Assembly (NCBI GenBank): GCA_037388705.1
Contig: JARRJY010000003.1
Span: 1 to 50,096 of the forward strand
Direction: 5' to 3'
Origin: JARRJY01 sp037388705
GTDB taxonomy: Bacteria > Pseudomonadota > Gammaproteobacteria > UBA6429 > Thiohalophilaceae
Length of the DNA: 50,096 nucleotides
Shown: piece after piece, positions 24,856 through 32,985 of the stretch
Numbering within the stretch: position 1 is the first letter of the stretch
Layout: every line of letters starts with the position of its first letter
The notes under the pieces: generated by a model
What the model was told of the DNA's origin: nothing
Database searches by the model: none
Seen by the model: the letters and a program-made list of their open reading frames with translations, nothing else
Program-made: the position numbers and the translations under genes

Positions 24856-25845
24856 ATGAACGATAAAGCTCACATCCAGCAACCCTATGACAACCTGACG
24901 CCCGATGTGATACTCAGTGCACTTGAGTCCATCGGTTATGAAGTCAGCGGCAGCCTGTTAGCCTTAAATAGTTACGAAAACCGCGTTTATCAAGTCGGGC
25001 TAAATGACAGCAGGGATATCATTTCCAAATTCTACCGCCCGGCACGCTGGAGTGACGAGGCGATACTTGAAGAGCACGCCTTTAGCCTGGAACTGGTGGA
25101 GAACGAGATCCCGATCATCCCCCCTCTTGTGAAAAATGGTCAAACCCTGTTCTTGTATGAGGGTTACCGCTTTGCCGTTTTTGAAAAGCGTGGTGGCCGC
25201 CCCCCCGAGCTGGATAACCTGGAGCACCTCAAATGGCTGGGGCGTTTCCTGGGGCGCATTCATGCTGTCGGCAGAACCAAGCCCTTTCAGTACCGCCATA
25301 AGCTCACGCCACACTATCTCGGTGATCAATCCATCCGGTTTTTGCTGGAAAACGACTTCGTCCCTGATTACCTGCAGCACAACTACCAGGTCGCCGTGGA
25401 AGCAATCATGGAAATGATCAACTACCAGTTTGAATCCTGCATGCCTTTCAATATCCGGATTCACGGTGATTGTCATCCCGGCAATATCTTCTGGACTGAT
25501 AATGGCCCCCATTTTGTTGATCTTGATGACACCTGCATGGGACCGGCAATCCAGGACCTGTGGATGCTACTGTCAGGTGATGCTATACAAATGAGCAAGC
25601 AACTCAATACGGTACTGGAGGGCTATAGCATATTTTGTGAATTCGACGTGTCTGAACTCAACCTGATTGAGCCATTAAGGGCTTTACGGCAAATTCACTA
25701 CAGCGCCTGGCTGGCACGTCGCTGGCATGACCCAGCTTTTCCCATGCACTTTCCCTGGTTCAATACCCCGCGTTACTGGGAAGAGCAGATAAATGATCTG
25801 CGTGAAATCCAGGAAAGACTCGACGCACCTGTTTTATCCCTGTAG
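24856..25845 (+). CDS. srkA: Stress response kinase A (YihE-like)
   Basis: This 329-residue protein kinase of the choline-kinase-like fold (SrkA/YihE/RdoA) is thought to protect cells in stress by counteracting toxin-mediated death. The catalytic loop is HGDCHPGNIFW (203-213) with D205 and N210, and the metal-binding motif is FVDLDD with D222. Length agrees with E. coli (328). In E. coli the gene sits with dsbA; here it stands alone, divergent from prlC. Confidence 0.95.
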   Translation: MNDKAHIQQPYDNLTPDVILSALESIGYEVSGSLLALNSYENRVYQVGLNDSRDIISKFYRPARWSDEAILEEHAFSLELVENEIPIIPPLVKNGQTLFLYEGYRFAVFEKRGGRPPELDNLEHLKWLGRFLGRIHAVGRTKPFQYRHKLTPHYLGDQSIRFLLENDFVPDYLQHNYQVAVEAIMEMINYQFESCMPFNIRIHGDCHPGNIFWTDNGPHFVDLDDTCMGPAIQDLWMLLSGDAIQMSKQLNTVLEGYSIFCEFDVSELNLIEPLRALRQIHYSAWLARRWHDPAFPMHFPWFNTPRYWEEQINDLREIQERLDAPVLSL

Positions 25846-26127
25846 ACCTTATTTAATACTTTTAAAGATGAATACCATACTAAAAAGGTGTGGATATATT
25901 TATATTTCAAATATAATTATACAAATTACTGATTAATTCTATCTAATTTTTCGATGTGTCTTTATAAATCAGTGGATTACCTCACACTTTAGACTTACAT
26001 AATATTAGACCTTAGTTATATAGGTAGTTTATCCCCTCATAAATTTAATGCATATTTAGGTCCGCAATAAAAATAATAAAAAAGCATTAAAAAGTATTAC
26101 CCCCTACAACCTTTGGAGGAAAATAAT
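25846..26127. promoter_or_regulatory. AT-rich leader upstream of the oxidase pair
   Basis: A strongly AT-rich 282-base stretch without coding potential. It must carry the promoter of the two oxidase genes. I do not see a clean operator for CueR or CopR. GGAGGA at 26115-26120 is the ribosome site of the first oxidase. Confidence 0.5.
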
Positions 26128-27129
26128 GTGGATAGAAGAAACTTCCTGAAAGCGGGAGGTGCCGGTTTTGCTACTGCCGTTCTTGGCAGTACCGGACTAA
26201 TAAGCTGGTCCCCTCGTGCCAATGCGGCAACCATAGAAAAAACCCTGTACGTAACCGATGGGTTTATCACCCAGCCAGACGGAGTGAATGTTTACTTCCG
26301 CGGCTTCAGTAGTAGCTCCAACCTTCTCAATGTTCCCGGTGAACAGATTGTTGTGCAGGAAGGCGACACGGTACGTATTCGTATCGTCAACACGCTGGGC
26401 AGAAGCACCAGTTTCAAGATTGATGGCCTGGTAGACAGTGGCCGCATCAGTGGCGGTTCATCACGTACCGTTGAATTTGTGGCCAGTACCCCCGGTTCAT
26501 ACCTTTATTATGATGCCCGTAATGCGCCATACAACCGATTAGTTGGGTTACATGGTGGACTGGCCATTATGCCTAATGGCAGTAATAACCAGTTGTATGA
26601 TGGTAGCCCCACCTTCGTACAACAGTATTTCTGGGTATTCCATGATATTGACCCGGTCTGGCATAACGCCATCCGCAATGGCAACACTCCCGGTTCACGC
26701 TACAGCCCACGTTATTTCACACTGAATGGTCTGAGTGCCCGGCCACCCGGCGCCCCTGGTGCCCATGATCCGACTATTGATGCCATGGCTGATCCCCGTT
26801 CCGCACTACATGGCCATGTCGGGGATCGCACCTTGATACGGGTATTAAATCCCGGCCTGTGCCACCAGTCAGTACACACCCACGGCAACCACATGGAATG
26901 GTTAACCGAAAATGGCCAGGTACGTGATGATGTCTGGTCCAAGGACTGTATTTATCTTGAAGGCAACATGGGCAAGTTCGATGCCATCTATCCCTTTGAG
27001 CCCCCACCTGATGCATGGCCACCTGTCACAACAGGCATTTATCCAATGCATCTACACACGGAAATGTCGCAAACCGCGGGCGGTGGCCTGTACATGTTTG
27101 GCGCATTAACTGACATTTACTTTGAGTAA
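26128..27129 (+). CDS. Tat-exported multicopper-oxidase-like subunit, L1/L2 half
   Basis: This 333-residue protein has a twin-arginine signal (DRRNFLKAGG, cleaved near ANA33) and two cupredoxin domains. Domain 1 (about 38-150) has lost copper motifs: the usual HCH position reads YDARNAP. Domain 2 (about 165-333) has H250-T-H252-G and PMH308-L-H310, which match motifs L1 (HxHG) and L2 (HxH) of multicopper oxidases; there is no type 1 cysteine. GTG 26128 is the start: GGAGGA lies eight bases before it, and the overlapping ATG at 26126 opens a frame that stops after seven codons. The next gene follows 14 bases on and seems to supply the missing motifs. Confidence 0.85.
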   Translation: MDRRNFLKAGGAGFATAVLGSTGLISWSPRANAATIEKTLYVTDGFITQPDGVNVYFRGFSSSSNLLNVPGEQIVVQEGDTVRIRIVNTLGRSTSFKIDGLVDSGRISGGSSRTVEFVASTPGSYLYYDARNAPYNRLVGLHGGLAIMPNGSNNQLYDGSPTFVQQYFWVFHDIDPVWHNAIRNGNTPGSRYSPRYFTLNGLSARPPGAPGAHDPTIDAMADPRSALHGHVGDRTLIRVLNPGLCHQSVHTHGNHMEWLTENGQVRDDVWSKDCIYLEGNMGKFDAIYPFEPPPDAWPPVTTGIYPMHLHTEMSQTAGGGLYMFGALTDIYFE

Positions 27130-27143
27130 GGGGGATTACGACG

Positions 27144-28229
27144 ATGGGATGGAGAAAAAGATCCAGCAGTTCAGATTCAACAACCGATACATCAACCACA
27201 ACTACCAGTTCCGGCAGCATGGATGGTGGTGGTGGCGGTGGTGGCGGCATGGGCGGCGGTGCCTGTTACGTTTATCCCGATGCACCCGCCACACCCGGTT
27301 TAACCAACGCCGATGTAACCTATAGCCTGGGTATCGACATGAACATTCCTCTGGCCATGGATGATGGCAACACTGTCACCATGTGGGGCTTCAGCGATAA
27401 CGGTGGCAACATGATGGGTGGCATGGGCGGCGGCGGTGGCGGCATGGGCGGTGGTACCTTTCCTTCACCGGCCATGCGCGTACGCGAGGGTGACATTGTG
27501 CATACCAACCTCAGTGTTGGCATGATGATGATGCATACCGTGCATCACCATGGCATTGAACCGGAATACCGCAGTGATGGTGTAGGTCACATCTCCTGGG
27601 ATGTTGCCAATGGTACCTATACCTACCAGTGGCGTCCTGCCAGTGCCGGTACTTATTTTTATCATTGCCACACCAACACCGTGTTGCACGCGGAAATGGG
27701 TATGTATGGTGCCCTAATCGTGGATCCCCCCGAAGGTCCGGGCAGACTGTTCTCGGGTGGACCAAGCTATGATGTAGAGGCCTTCTGGGTGGTAGATGAA
27801 ATCGATTCTTCCTGGCATACCCTGCCCTGGACGGCGGGCACCTGCGGCGGAGATGTGGGCCTGAACGAATTGAATCCTGACTATTTCGTTATCACCGGTG
27901 TTGATGGCAGTGGAAACTCGGCCATGAACCTGCCGCCCATTTCTGCAACCGTGCAGCGTGGCCAGAAATTACTGGCACGTTATGTATGTGCCGGTTATCA
28001 CCCGCAACGGATTCGCTTTGGTGGACTTACAGGAAAGATTTACTCCTCCGATGGGCGACCATTGCCAAGACCGGTCAGCGTTACGGAAATTCGCGCCTGC
28101 TCGGCAGAACGTTATGACATTATCTTTGAACCCACATCAAGGGGAACTTACCTGATTGAAACCGATATTCTTCACTGGGTTACCGGCCAGGTGCTGGGCA
28201 CAACCCGAACAAGTGTAACGGTTGTGTAA
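27144..28229 (+). CDS. Multicopper-oxidase-like subunit, L3/L4 half, with Gly/Met tracts
   Basis: This 361-residue protein starts with a Ser/Thr-rich segment and a Gly/Met tract (about 26-39), with a second Gly/Met tract at about 90-104. The first cupredoxin domain carries H131-T-V-H134-H-H136-G, which fits L3 (HxxHxHG), and H174-C175-H176 with H182 and M187, which fits L4 and a type 1 copper site. A second cupredoxin domain (about 205-361) has no clear ligands. There is no hydrophobic signal peptide or lipobox. It probably pairs with the preceding Tat-exported protein and travels with it. AGGGGG before ATG 27144 is the ribosome site. A terminator follows at 28296. Confidence 0.85.
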   Translation: MGWRKRSSSSDSTTDTSTTTTSSGSMDGGGGGGGGMGGGACYVYPDAPATPGLTNADVTYSLGIDMNIPLAMDDGNTVTMWGFSDNGGNMMGGMGGGGGGMGGGTFPSPAMRVREGDIVHTNLSVGMMMMHTVHHHGIEPEYRSDGVGHISWDVANGTYTYQWRPASAGTYFYHCHTNTVLHAEMGMYGALIVDPPEGPGRLFSGGPSYDVEAFWVVDEIDSSWHTLPWTAGTCGGDVGLNELNPDYFVITGVDGSGNSAMNLPPISATVQRGQKLLARYVCAGYHPQRIRFGGLTGKIYSSDGRPLPRPVSVTEIRACSAERYDIIFEPTSRGTYLIETDILHWVTGQVLGTTRTSVTVV

Positions 28230-28295
28230 GGAAAATTAACAATAACAATAAATAATAATTATAAATAAAGCGTCATATACTGCGCAGTAAAGGGA

Positions 28296-28324
28296 GGGAA
28301 AGAAATTATTCTTTCCCCTTTTTT
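28296..28324 (+). terminator. Rho-independent terminator of the oxidase pair
   Basis: GGGAAAGAA-ATTA-TTCTTTCCC (28296-28304 with 28309-28317) is followed by C and a T run, 66 bases after the second oxidase stop. Confidence 0.85.
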
Positions 28325-28462
28325 GTTCTTAGGAAAGCGTGTTTGTCGCTACCATAGTCTTATAAAAAATTTCATATAAAGGTCTTTCAATACGGATCAA
28401 AAACTGTCATCGGTAAAGAAACCCTCTTTCTGGCTATCCTTACCCAATAGCGATTCCTTTAA

Positions 28463-29074
28463 CTAGTTTCCACGAAGTACCTCCCGTATCCCCGCCACTA
28501 TATTTTCAGGGCTGGTGCCATGTTCAATGAACTTTTGTACCACCCCATCTGGTCCCACTATGTAATATCGTGAGGAATGGTCGACCGCGTAACCCAATGC
28601 AGAACCGGGAAGTTCAACCTTCATATAGACAGCACCATAGCGACTAGCCACATTAGCTATTTCTGAAGCACTTCCGGTAATACCCATAATGTTCGGGTGG
28701 AAAGCACTGGCATAAACTTTTAACTTTTCTACCGTGTCGCGCTCGGGATCGACACTGATAAAAAAGCTTTGTACCCTTGCCAGCTCCTGCGGTTCTAACT
28801 GGTGCAGCGCCAGTGATAATAGTCCCAGGCTGGTCGGACAAACATCCGGGCAAAAAGCATAGCCAAAGTATAAAATGACGACTTTACCCCGGTAATCAGA
28901 TAACGAAACCGGACCTTCCGCGGACTGCAGGGTAAAGTCGCCGCCCAACTTTGGATAACCTTTTACATTGTTATCATGGTTTAAAATTGCTGGCCATAAA
29001 AACAATATTCCCGCTATCAACAACCCGATGACCAGAAACAAAGCCACTGGTACTATGTATCGCTTGTTATTCAA
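28463..29074 (-). CDS. SCO1/SenC-family copper chaperone
   Basis: This 203-residue protein is anchored by one N-terminal transmembrane segment (about 7-30), with a thioredoxin-fold periplasmic domain. The copper site is C75-P-D-V-C79 (FGYAFCPDVCPTS) with H166 in VDHSSRYY, complete for a SCO protein. Such proteins deliver or reduce copper for the CuA site of cytochrome oxidase and other cuproenzymes. It is the last gene of the minus-strand copper unit, 33 bases behind the PCuAC gene, and converges on the oxidase pair. Confidence 0.94.
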   Translation of the reverse strand: MNNKRYIVPVALFLVIGLLIAGILFLWPAILNHDNNVKGYPKLGGDFTLQSAEGPVSLSDYRGKVVILYFGYAFCPDVCPTSLGLLSLALHQLEPQELARVQSFFISVDPERDTVEKLKVYASAFHPNIMGITGSASEIANVASRYGAVYMKVELPGSALGYAVDHSSRYYIVGPDGVVQKFIEHGTSPENIVAGIREVLRGN

Positions 29075-29107
29075 AAAGATGCCTTCAAACAGATAGAGGA
29101 ACGCGAC

Positions 29108-29584
29108 TTACTGGTGCATATGTTTCTTTTGCATACCGGCAACCATTTTTACAGGCACCTGTAAGGTGATAGTATTTTTATCATCAAACTCAAGTTTCAG
29201 TTCAACCTTGTCACCTACTTTTAACTGTTGCTTAAGGCCAATAAACATTATGTGCAAACCACCTGGTTTTAATACTGTTTCACTACCCGCCTTAATATCA
29301 ATCTTGTCAACTCGTCGCATACGCATCATGCCACCTTCTTTTATATGTGTATGCAACTCAACAGCATTACTCACATCACTATATGCATTAACCAGGGCAC
29401 GATCCTGATTTGATGTATTTTTTAAGACCATGAAGGCTGCACTGTTAGGATGGCCCGGTGCAACTGCCCGCGCGTAGGGTTCTACAACAGATATACTACT
29501 GGCAAAGCTATCAATAGAAAAAAATGCCAGTGCCATCGTCACTGGCAACAGCTTGAAAAAATTACTACATTGAGAGGTTTTCAT
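29108..29584 (-). CDS. PCuAC (DUF461) periplasmic copper chaperone
   Basis: This 158-residue exported protein (signal peptide about 1-28) has a cupredoxin-like DUF461 domain. The copper(I) site H-x10-M-x21-H-x-M is complete: H78, M89, H111, M113. The C-terminus has additional His/Met (HMHQ). PCuAC proteins load copper onto cytochrome oxidase together with SCO, which is the neighbouring gene. It lies 75 bases behind cusA. Confidence 0.94.
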   Translation of the reverse strand: MKTSQCSNFFKLLPVTMALAFFSIDSFASSISVVEPYARAVAPGHPNSAAFMVLKNTSNQDRALVNAYSDVSNAVELHTHIKEGGMMRMRRVDKIDIKAGSETVLKPGGLHIMFIGLKQQLKVGDKVELKLEFDDKNTITLQVPVKMVAGMQKKHMHQ

Positions 29585-29659
29585 GATTCATATACCTGTT
29601 ATTAAGGATTAAGCAGCCAACAATATTTCACAACGAAGGAAACCTGAAACTGATCCTGA

Positions 29660-32600
29660 TCAAGTAAACTGGAATTCTTTTTGTTTCCATAGCAGGTAAA
29701 TAGCCGGAATCACAAACAGCGATAATAATGGTGCCGTAACCATGCCACCCACCATAGGGGCAGCGATACGCTGCATCACCTCGGAGCCAGTACCGTAACC
29801 CAGCATTACCGGGATCAAACCAGCGATAATCACCGCAACAGTCATTGCCTTGGGCCGCACCCGCATCACGGCACCTTCCATGATGGCAGCAATCAAATCC
29901 TGCTGGCTGTTTAAACGGTTGGCTAACTGGCGTTCTTTTACTGCATTGTCCAGGTAGACCAGCATGATTATTCCAAACTCGGCCACAACCCCGGCCAGTG
30001 CAATAAACCCAACTGCCGTAGCCACTGACATGTGATATCCAAGCAGAAACACAAACCAGAACCCGCCCACTAAGGCAAATGGCACAGTTACCATGACCAG
30101 CACCACCTCGGCGATGCGACGAAAAGTAAGGTACAACAGTAAAAATATAATAAGTAAGGTTAAAGGAATAACCTGGTACAGTTTATCTTTGGCGCGTAAT
30201 AAATATTCATACTGGCCCGCCCAGCTAATGGAATATCCGGCAGGTAATACTATTTCCTTCCTCACTGTTCGTTGAGCATTTTCAACATAGCTGCCCAGAT
30301 CGACACCACGAATATCAACAAAGGTCCAGCCATTTAAACGTGCATTCTCACTTTTCAGCATTGGTGGTCCATCAACAATATTGATATCCGCCACCTCATC
30401 CAGGGGGATTTCTGCACCAGTAGGTGATATCACCGGAATTTCTCCCAGTTTATCCAGGTCATCGCGCACTTCACGGGCAAAACGTAAATTAACCGGATAG
30501 CGCTCGGCACCTTCAACGGTAGAGGTCACATCAATGCCGCCTACTGCTGCACGGACTACTGCGTTAATCTCCTGCATACTAACACCCAGGAATGCCGCTT
30601 TATCTCGATCCGGTACAATCTCAATGTATCGACCACCGGTGACACGTTCGGAATAGGCTGATGTGGTTCCCCTTACTTTCAGTATCGCTTTTTCAACATC
30701 ACGTCCAATACGCTCAATCACATGTAAATCAGGACCGGAAATTTTTATACCCACCGGTGTTTTGATTCCAGTAGATAACATATCAATACGGGTTTTGATA
30801 GGCATTAACCAGGCGTTGGTTAAACCCGGAAAGTTTACAGTTGCATCCAGTTCCTCGATCAATTTTTCCAGCGTCATACCATCCCGCCATTCATCTTGCG
30901 GCTTTAACTGGATAATCGTTTCAATCATGGTTAATGGCGCAGGATCGGTTGCCGTGTCAGCACGACCTATTTTACCAAACACCTGTTTCACTTCAGGTAC
31001 ACCCGCAATCAAACGATCGGTTTGTTGTAGTATTTGTTGTGCTTTGCCTATGGATAATCCTGGTAAGGTGGTTGGCATATACATCAAATCACCTTCATTC
31101 AGTTGTGGCATAAATTCTGTACCCAGGCCAGAAGCAAAACGTGCGATAAAAGGAACGCCTGAAAAGGTATACTGCCAACCTCGACTTATAGAAACCTGCC
31201 AGTCAGAAATTGTATCAAGGTAGCTGGCACGCAGACTGTCTTCTTCAGTTGGACCCAAGGCCAAACCGACAAACTGCACTGGCCATTTAAGTGGTGCCAG
31301 TAAACCACTCATACCACCTAAAGGAAGTACAGTGGTAACCAAAACAACCAGACTAATAATTAATATGCGTCTTGGTTGTGACAACACTTTTTGTAATGCA
31401 GGCTGATAATGTTCAATTAACCAGCGGCTGAGCGGGTTTTTATCTTCATCAGGTAAGCGGCCGCGAATGAAATAACCCATTAACACCGGTACCAGGGTTA
31501 CAGCCAGGCCAGCTGATGCTGCCATGGCATAGGTCTTGGTAAATGCCAGCGGTGAAAATAGCCGGCCTTCCTGTGCTTCCAACGTAAACACTGGCAAAAA
31601 ACTCAGGGTGATAATTAACAAAGAAAAGAACAGTGCAGGTCCAACTTCACAGGCAGCATTACTAATCAATTGCCAGTGCTCTTTTCCTGCCAGTGATTGT
31701 TCAGGATTATCCTTATGCCAGCGCTCCACATGCTTGTGTGCGTTTTCAATCATAACAATAGCCGCGTCAACCATGGCACCAATGGCAATAGCTATACCAC
31801 CTAATGACATTATGTTGGCATTGATACCTTGCCAGTGCATAACGATGAAAGCTGTCAGGATACCTAACGGTAAGGTAACAATCGCAACAAAGGCCGAACG
31901 AATATGAAACAGGAATAATAAACAGACTAATGCAACAACAATAAATTCCTGCACCAGTTTTGAAGAAAGGTTATCAACCGCGCGAATAATCAAACTGGAA
32001 CGATCGTAGGTTTCAACAATTTTTACCCCGCTGGGTAAACCCTGTTTCAGTTCCTCAATTTTCTTTTTAACTGATTTAATGGTGGTTAAAGCGTTTTCAC
32101 CATATCGCATAACTATGATGCCGCCAGTAACTTCACCTTCACCATCCAGGTCTGATACCACGCGACGCATTTGCGGTCCGACCTGTACAGTCGCCAGGTC
32201 ACTGACTAATAACGGTATACCATTATCACTGACGATAACCGGTATTTTTTCAATATCTTCCAGCGTAGTTAAATAGCCACGCGTATGGATCATATACTCA
32301 GCTTCAGCCAGCTCAATAACCGAACCACCAACTTCAGCATTACTTTGCTTTATCGCCTTTTCCAAAGTTGAAAGTGAAATATTATATGCACGTAATTGTT
32401 CGGGATTGGCAATCACCTGGTATTGCTTGACCATACCGCCAACAGTGGCAACTTCAGAGACACCTGGGACCGTTTGTAATTCAAATTTCAAAAACCAGTC
32501 CTGCAGACTTCTTAACTGCGCCAGATCATGTTGGCCGGTTTTATCCTCCAGAACATAAGAATAGACCCAGCCTACTCCTGTAGCATCAGGACCAATACGC

Positions 32601-32980
32601 GGTTTTATGCCCGCAGGTAAACTATCCGCCGCCTGGTTGAGGTACTCAAGCACACGCGTACGTGCCCAATAAAGATCGGTGCCATCTTTGAATACGATAT
32701 AAACGTACGAGTCACCAAAAAAGGAATAACCACGTACCGCTTGTGCACCAGGCACGGATAACATAGTTGTGGTAATCGGATACGTTACCTGGTCTTCAAC
32801 TACCTGGGGTGACTGACCAGGAAATGAAGTGCGTACAATTATCTGTACATCGGAAAGATCAGGTATGGCATCAAGAGGAGTCTGTTTTAGCGATAGCCAG
32901 CCCCAGCCACTTAGCATCATAGTGGTAACCAGAATAAAAACCCGGTTATCAATCGACCAGCGTATTAACTTGGCCAGCAT
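29660..32980 (-). CDS. cusA: Copper/silver RND efflux pump CusA
   Basis: CusA is the inner-membrane trimer that drives Cu(I)/Ag(I) out of the cell. The family's proton-relay block MVDAAIVMIENAHKH (about 403-417) is intact. The three copper methionines known from E. coli (573, 623, 672) are found as M635, M685 and M734 with exactly the same spacing (50 and 49), which supports copper rather than Co/Zn/Cd. The protein has 1106 residues against about 1047 in E. coli; the excess is an insertion of about 60 residues before TEFMPQLNEGD (roughly 555-618). The start is 6 bases behind cusB. No cusC is nearby. Confidence 0.95.
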   Translation of the reverse strand: MLAKLIRWSIDNRVFILVTTMMLSGWGWLSLKQTPLDAIPDLSDVQIIVRTSFPGQSPQVVEDQVTYPITTTMLSVPGAQAVRGYSFFGDSYVYIVFKDGTDLYWARTRVLEYLNQAADSLPAGIKPRIGPDATGVGWVYSYVLEDKTGQHDLAQLRSLQDWFLKFELQTVPGVSEVATVGGMVKQYQVIANPEQLRAYNISLSTLEKAIKQSNAEVGGSVIELAEAEYMIHTRGYLTTLEDIEKIPVIVSDNGIPLLVSDLATVQVGPQMRRVVSDLDGEGEVTGGIIVMRYGENALTTIKSVKKKIEELKQGLPSGVKIVETYDRSSLIIRAVDNLSSKLVQEFIVVALVCLLFLFHIRSAFVAIVTLPLGILTAFIVMHWQGINANIMSLGGIAIAIGAMVDAAIVMIENAHKHVERWHKDNPEQSLAGKEHWQLISNAACEVGPALFFSLLIITLSFLPVFTLEAQEGRLFSPLAFTKTYAMAASAGLAVTLVPVLMGYFIRGRLPDEDKNPLSRWLIEHYQPALQKVLSQPRRILIISLVVLVTTVLPLGGMSGLLAPLKWPVQFVGLALGPTEEDSLRASYLDTISDWQVSISRGWQYTFSGVPFIARFASGLGTEFMPQLNEGDLMYMPTTLPGLSIGKAQQILQQTDRLIAGVPEVKQVFGKIGRADTATDPAPLTMIETIIQLKPQDEWRDGMTLEKLIEELDATVNFPGLTNAWLMPIKTRIDMLSTGIKTPVGIKISGPDLHVIERIGRDVEKAILKVRGTTSAYSERVTGGRYIEIVPDRDKAAFLGVSMQEINAVVRAAVGGIDVTSTVEGAERYPVNLRFAREVRDDLDKLGEIPVISPTGAEIPLDEVADINIVDGPPMLKSENARLNGWTFVDIRGVDLGSYVENAQRTVRKEIVLPAGYSISWAGQYEYLLRAKDKLYQVIPLTLLIIFLLLYLTFRRIAEVVLVMVTVPFALVGGFWFVFLLGYHMSVATAVGFIALAGVVAEFGIIMLVYLDNAVKERQLANRLNSQQDLIAAIMEGAVMRVRPKAMTVAVIIAGLIPVMLGYGTGSEVMQRIAAPMVGGMVTAPLLSLFVIPAIYLLWKQKEFQFT

Positions 32981-32985
32981 GATGA

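Noticed and set aside
27216..27456. A frameshift or assembly error in the Gly-rich tracts of the oxidase
   Set aside because: The frame stays open on both sides and the cupredoxin domain follows in frame; the tracts use regular Gly and Met codons.
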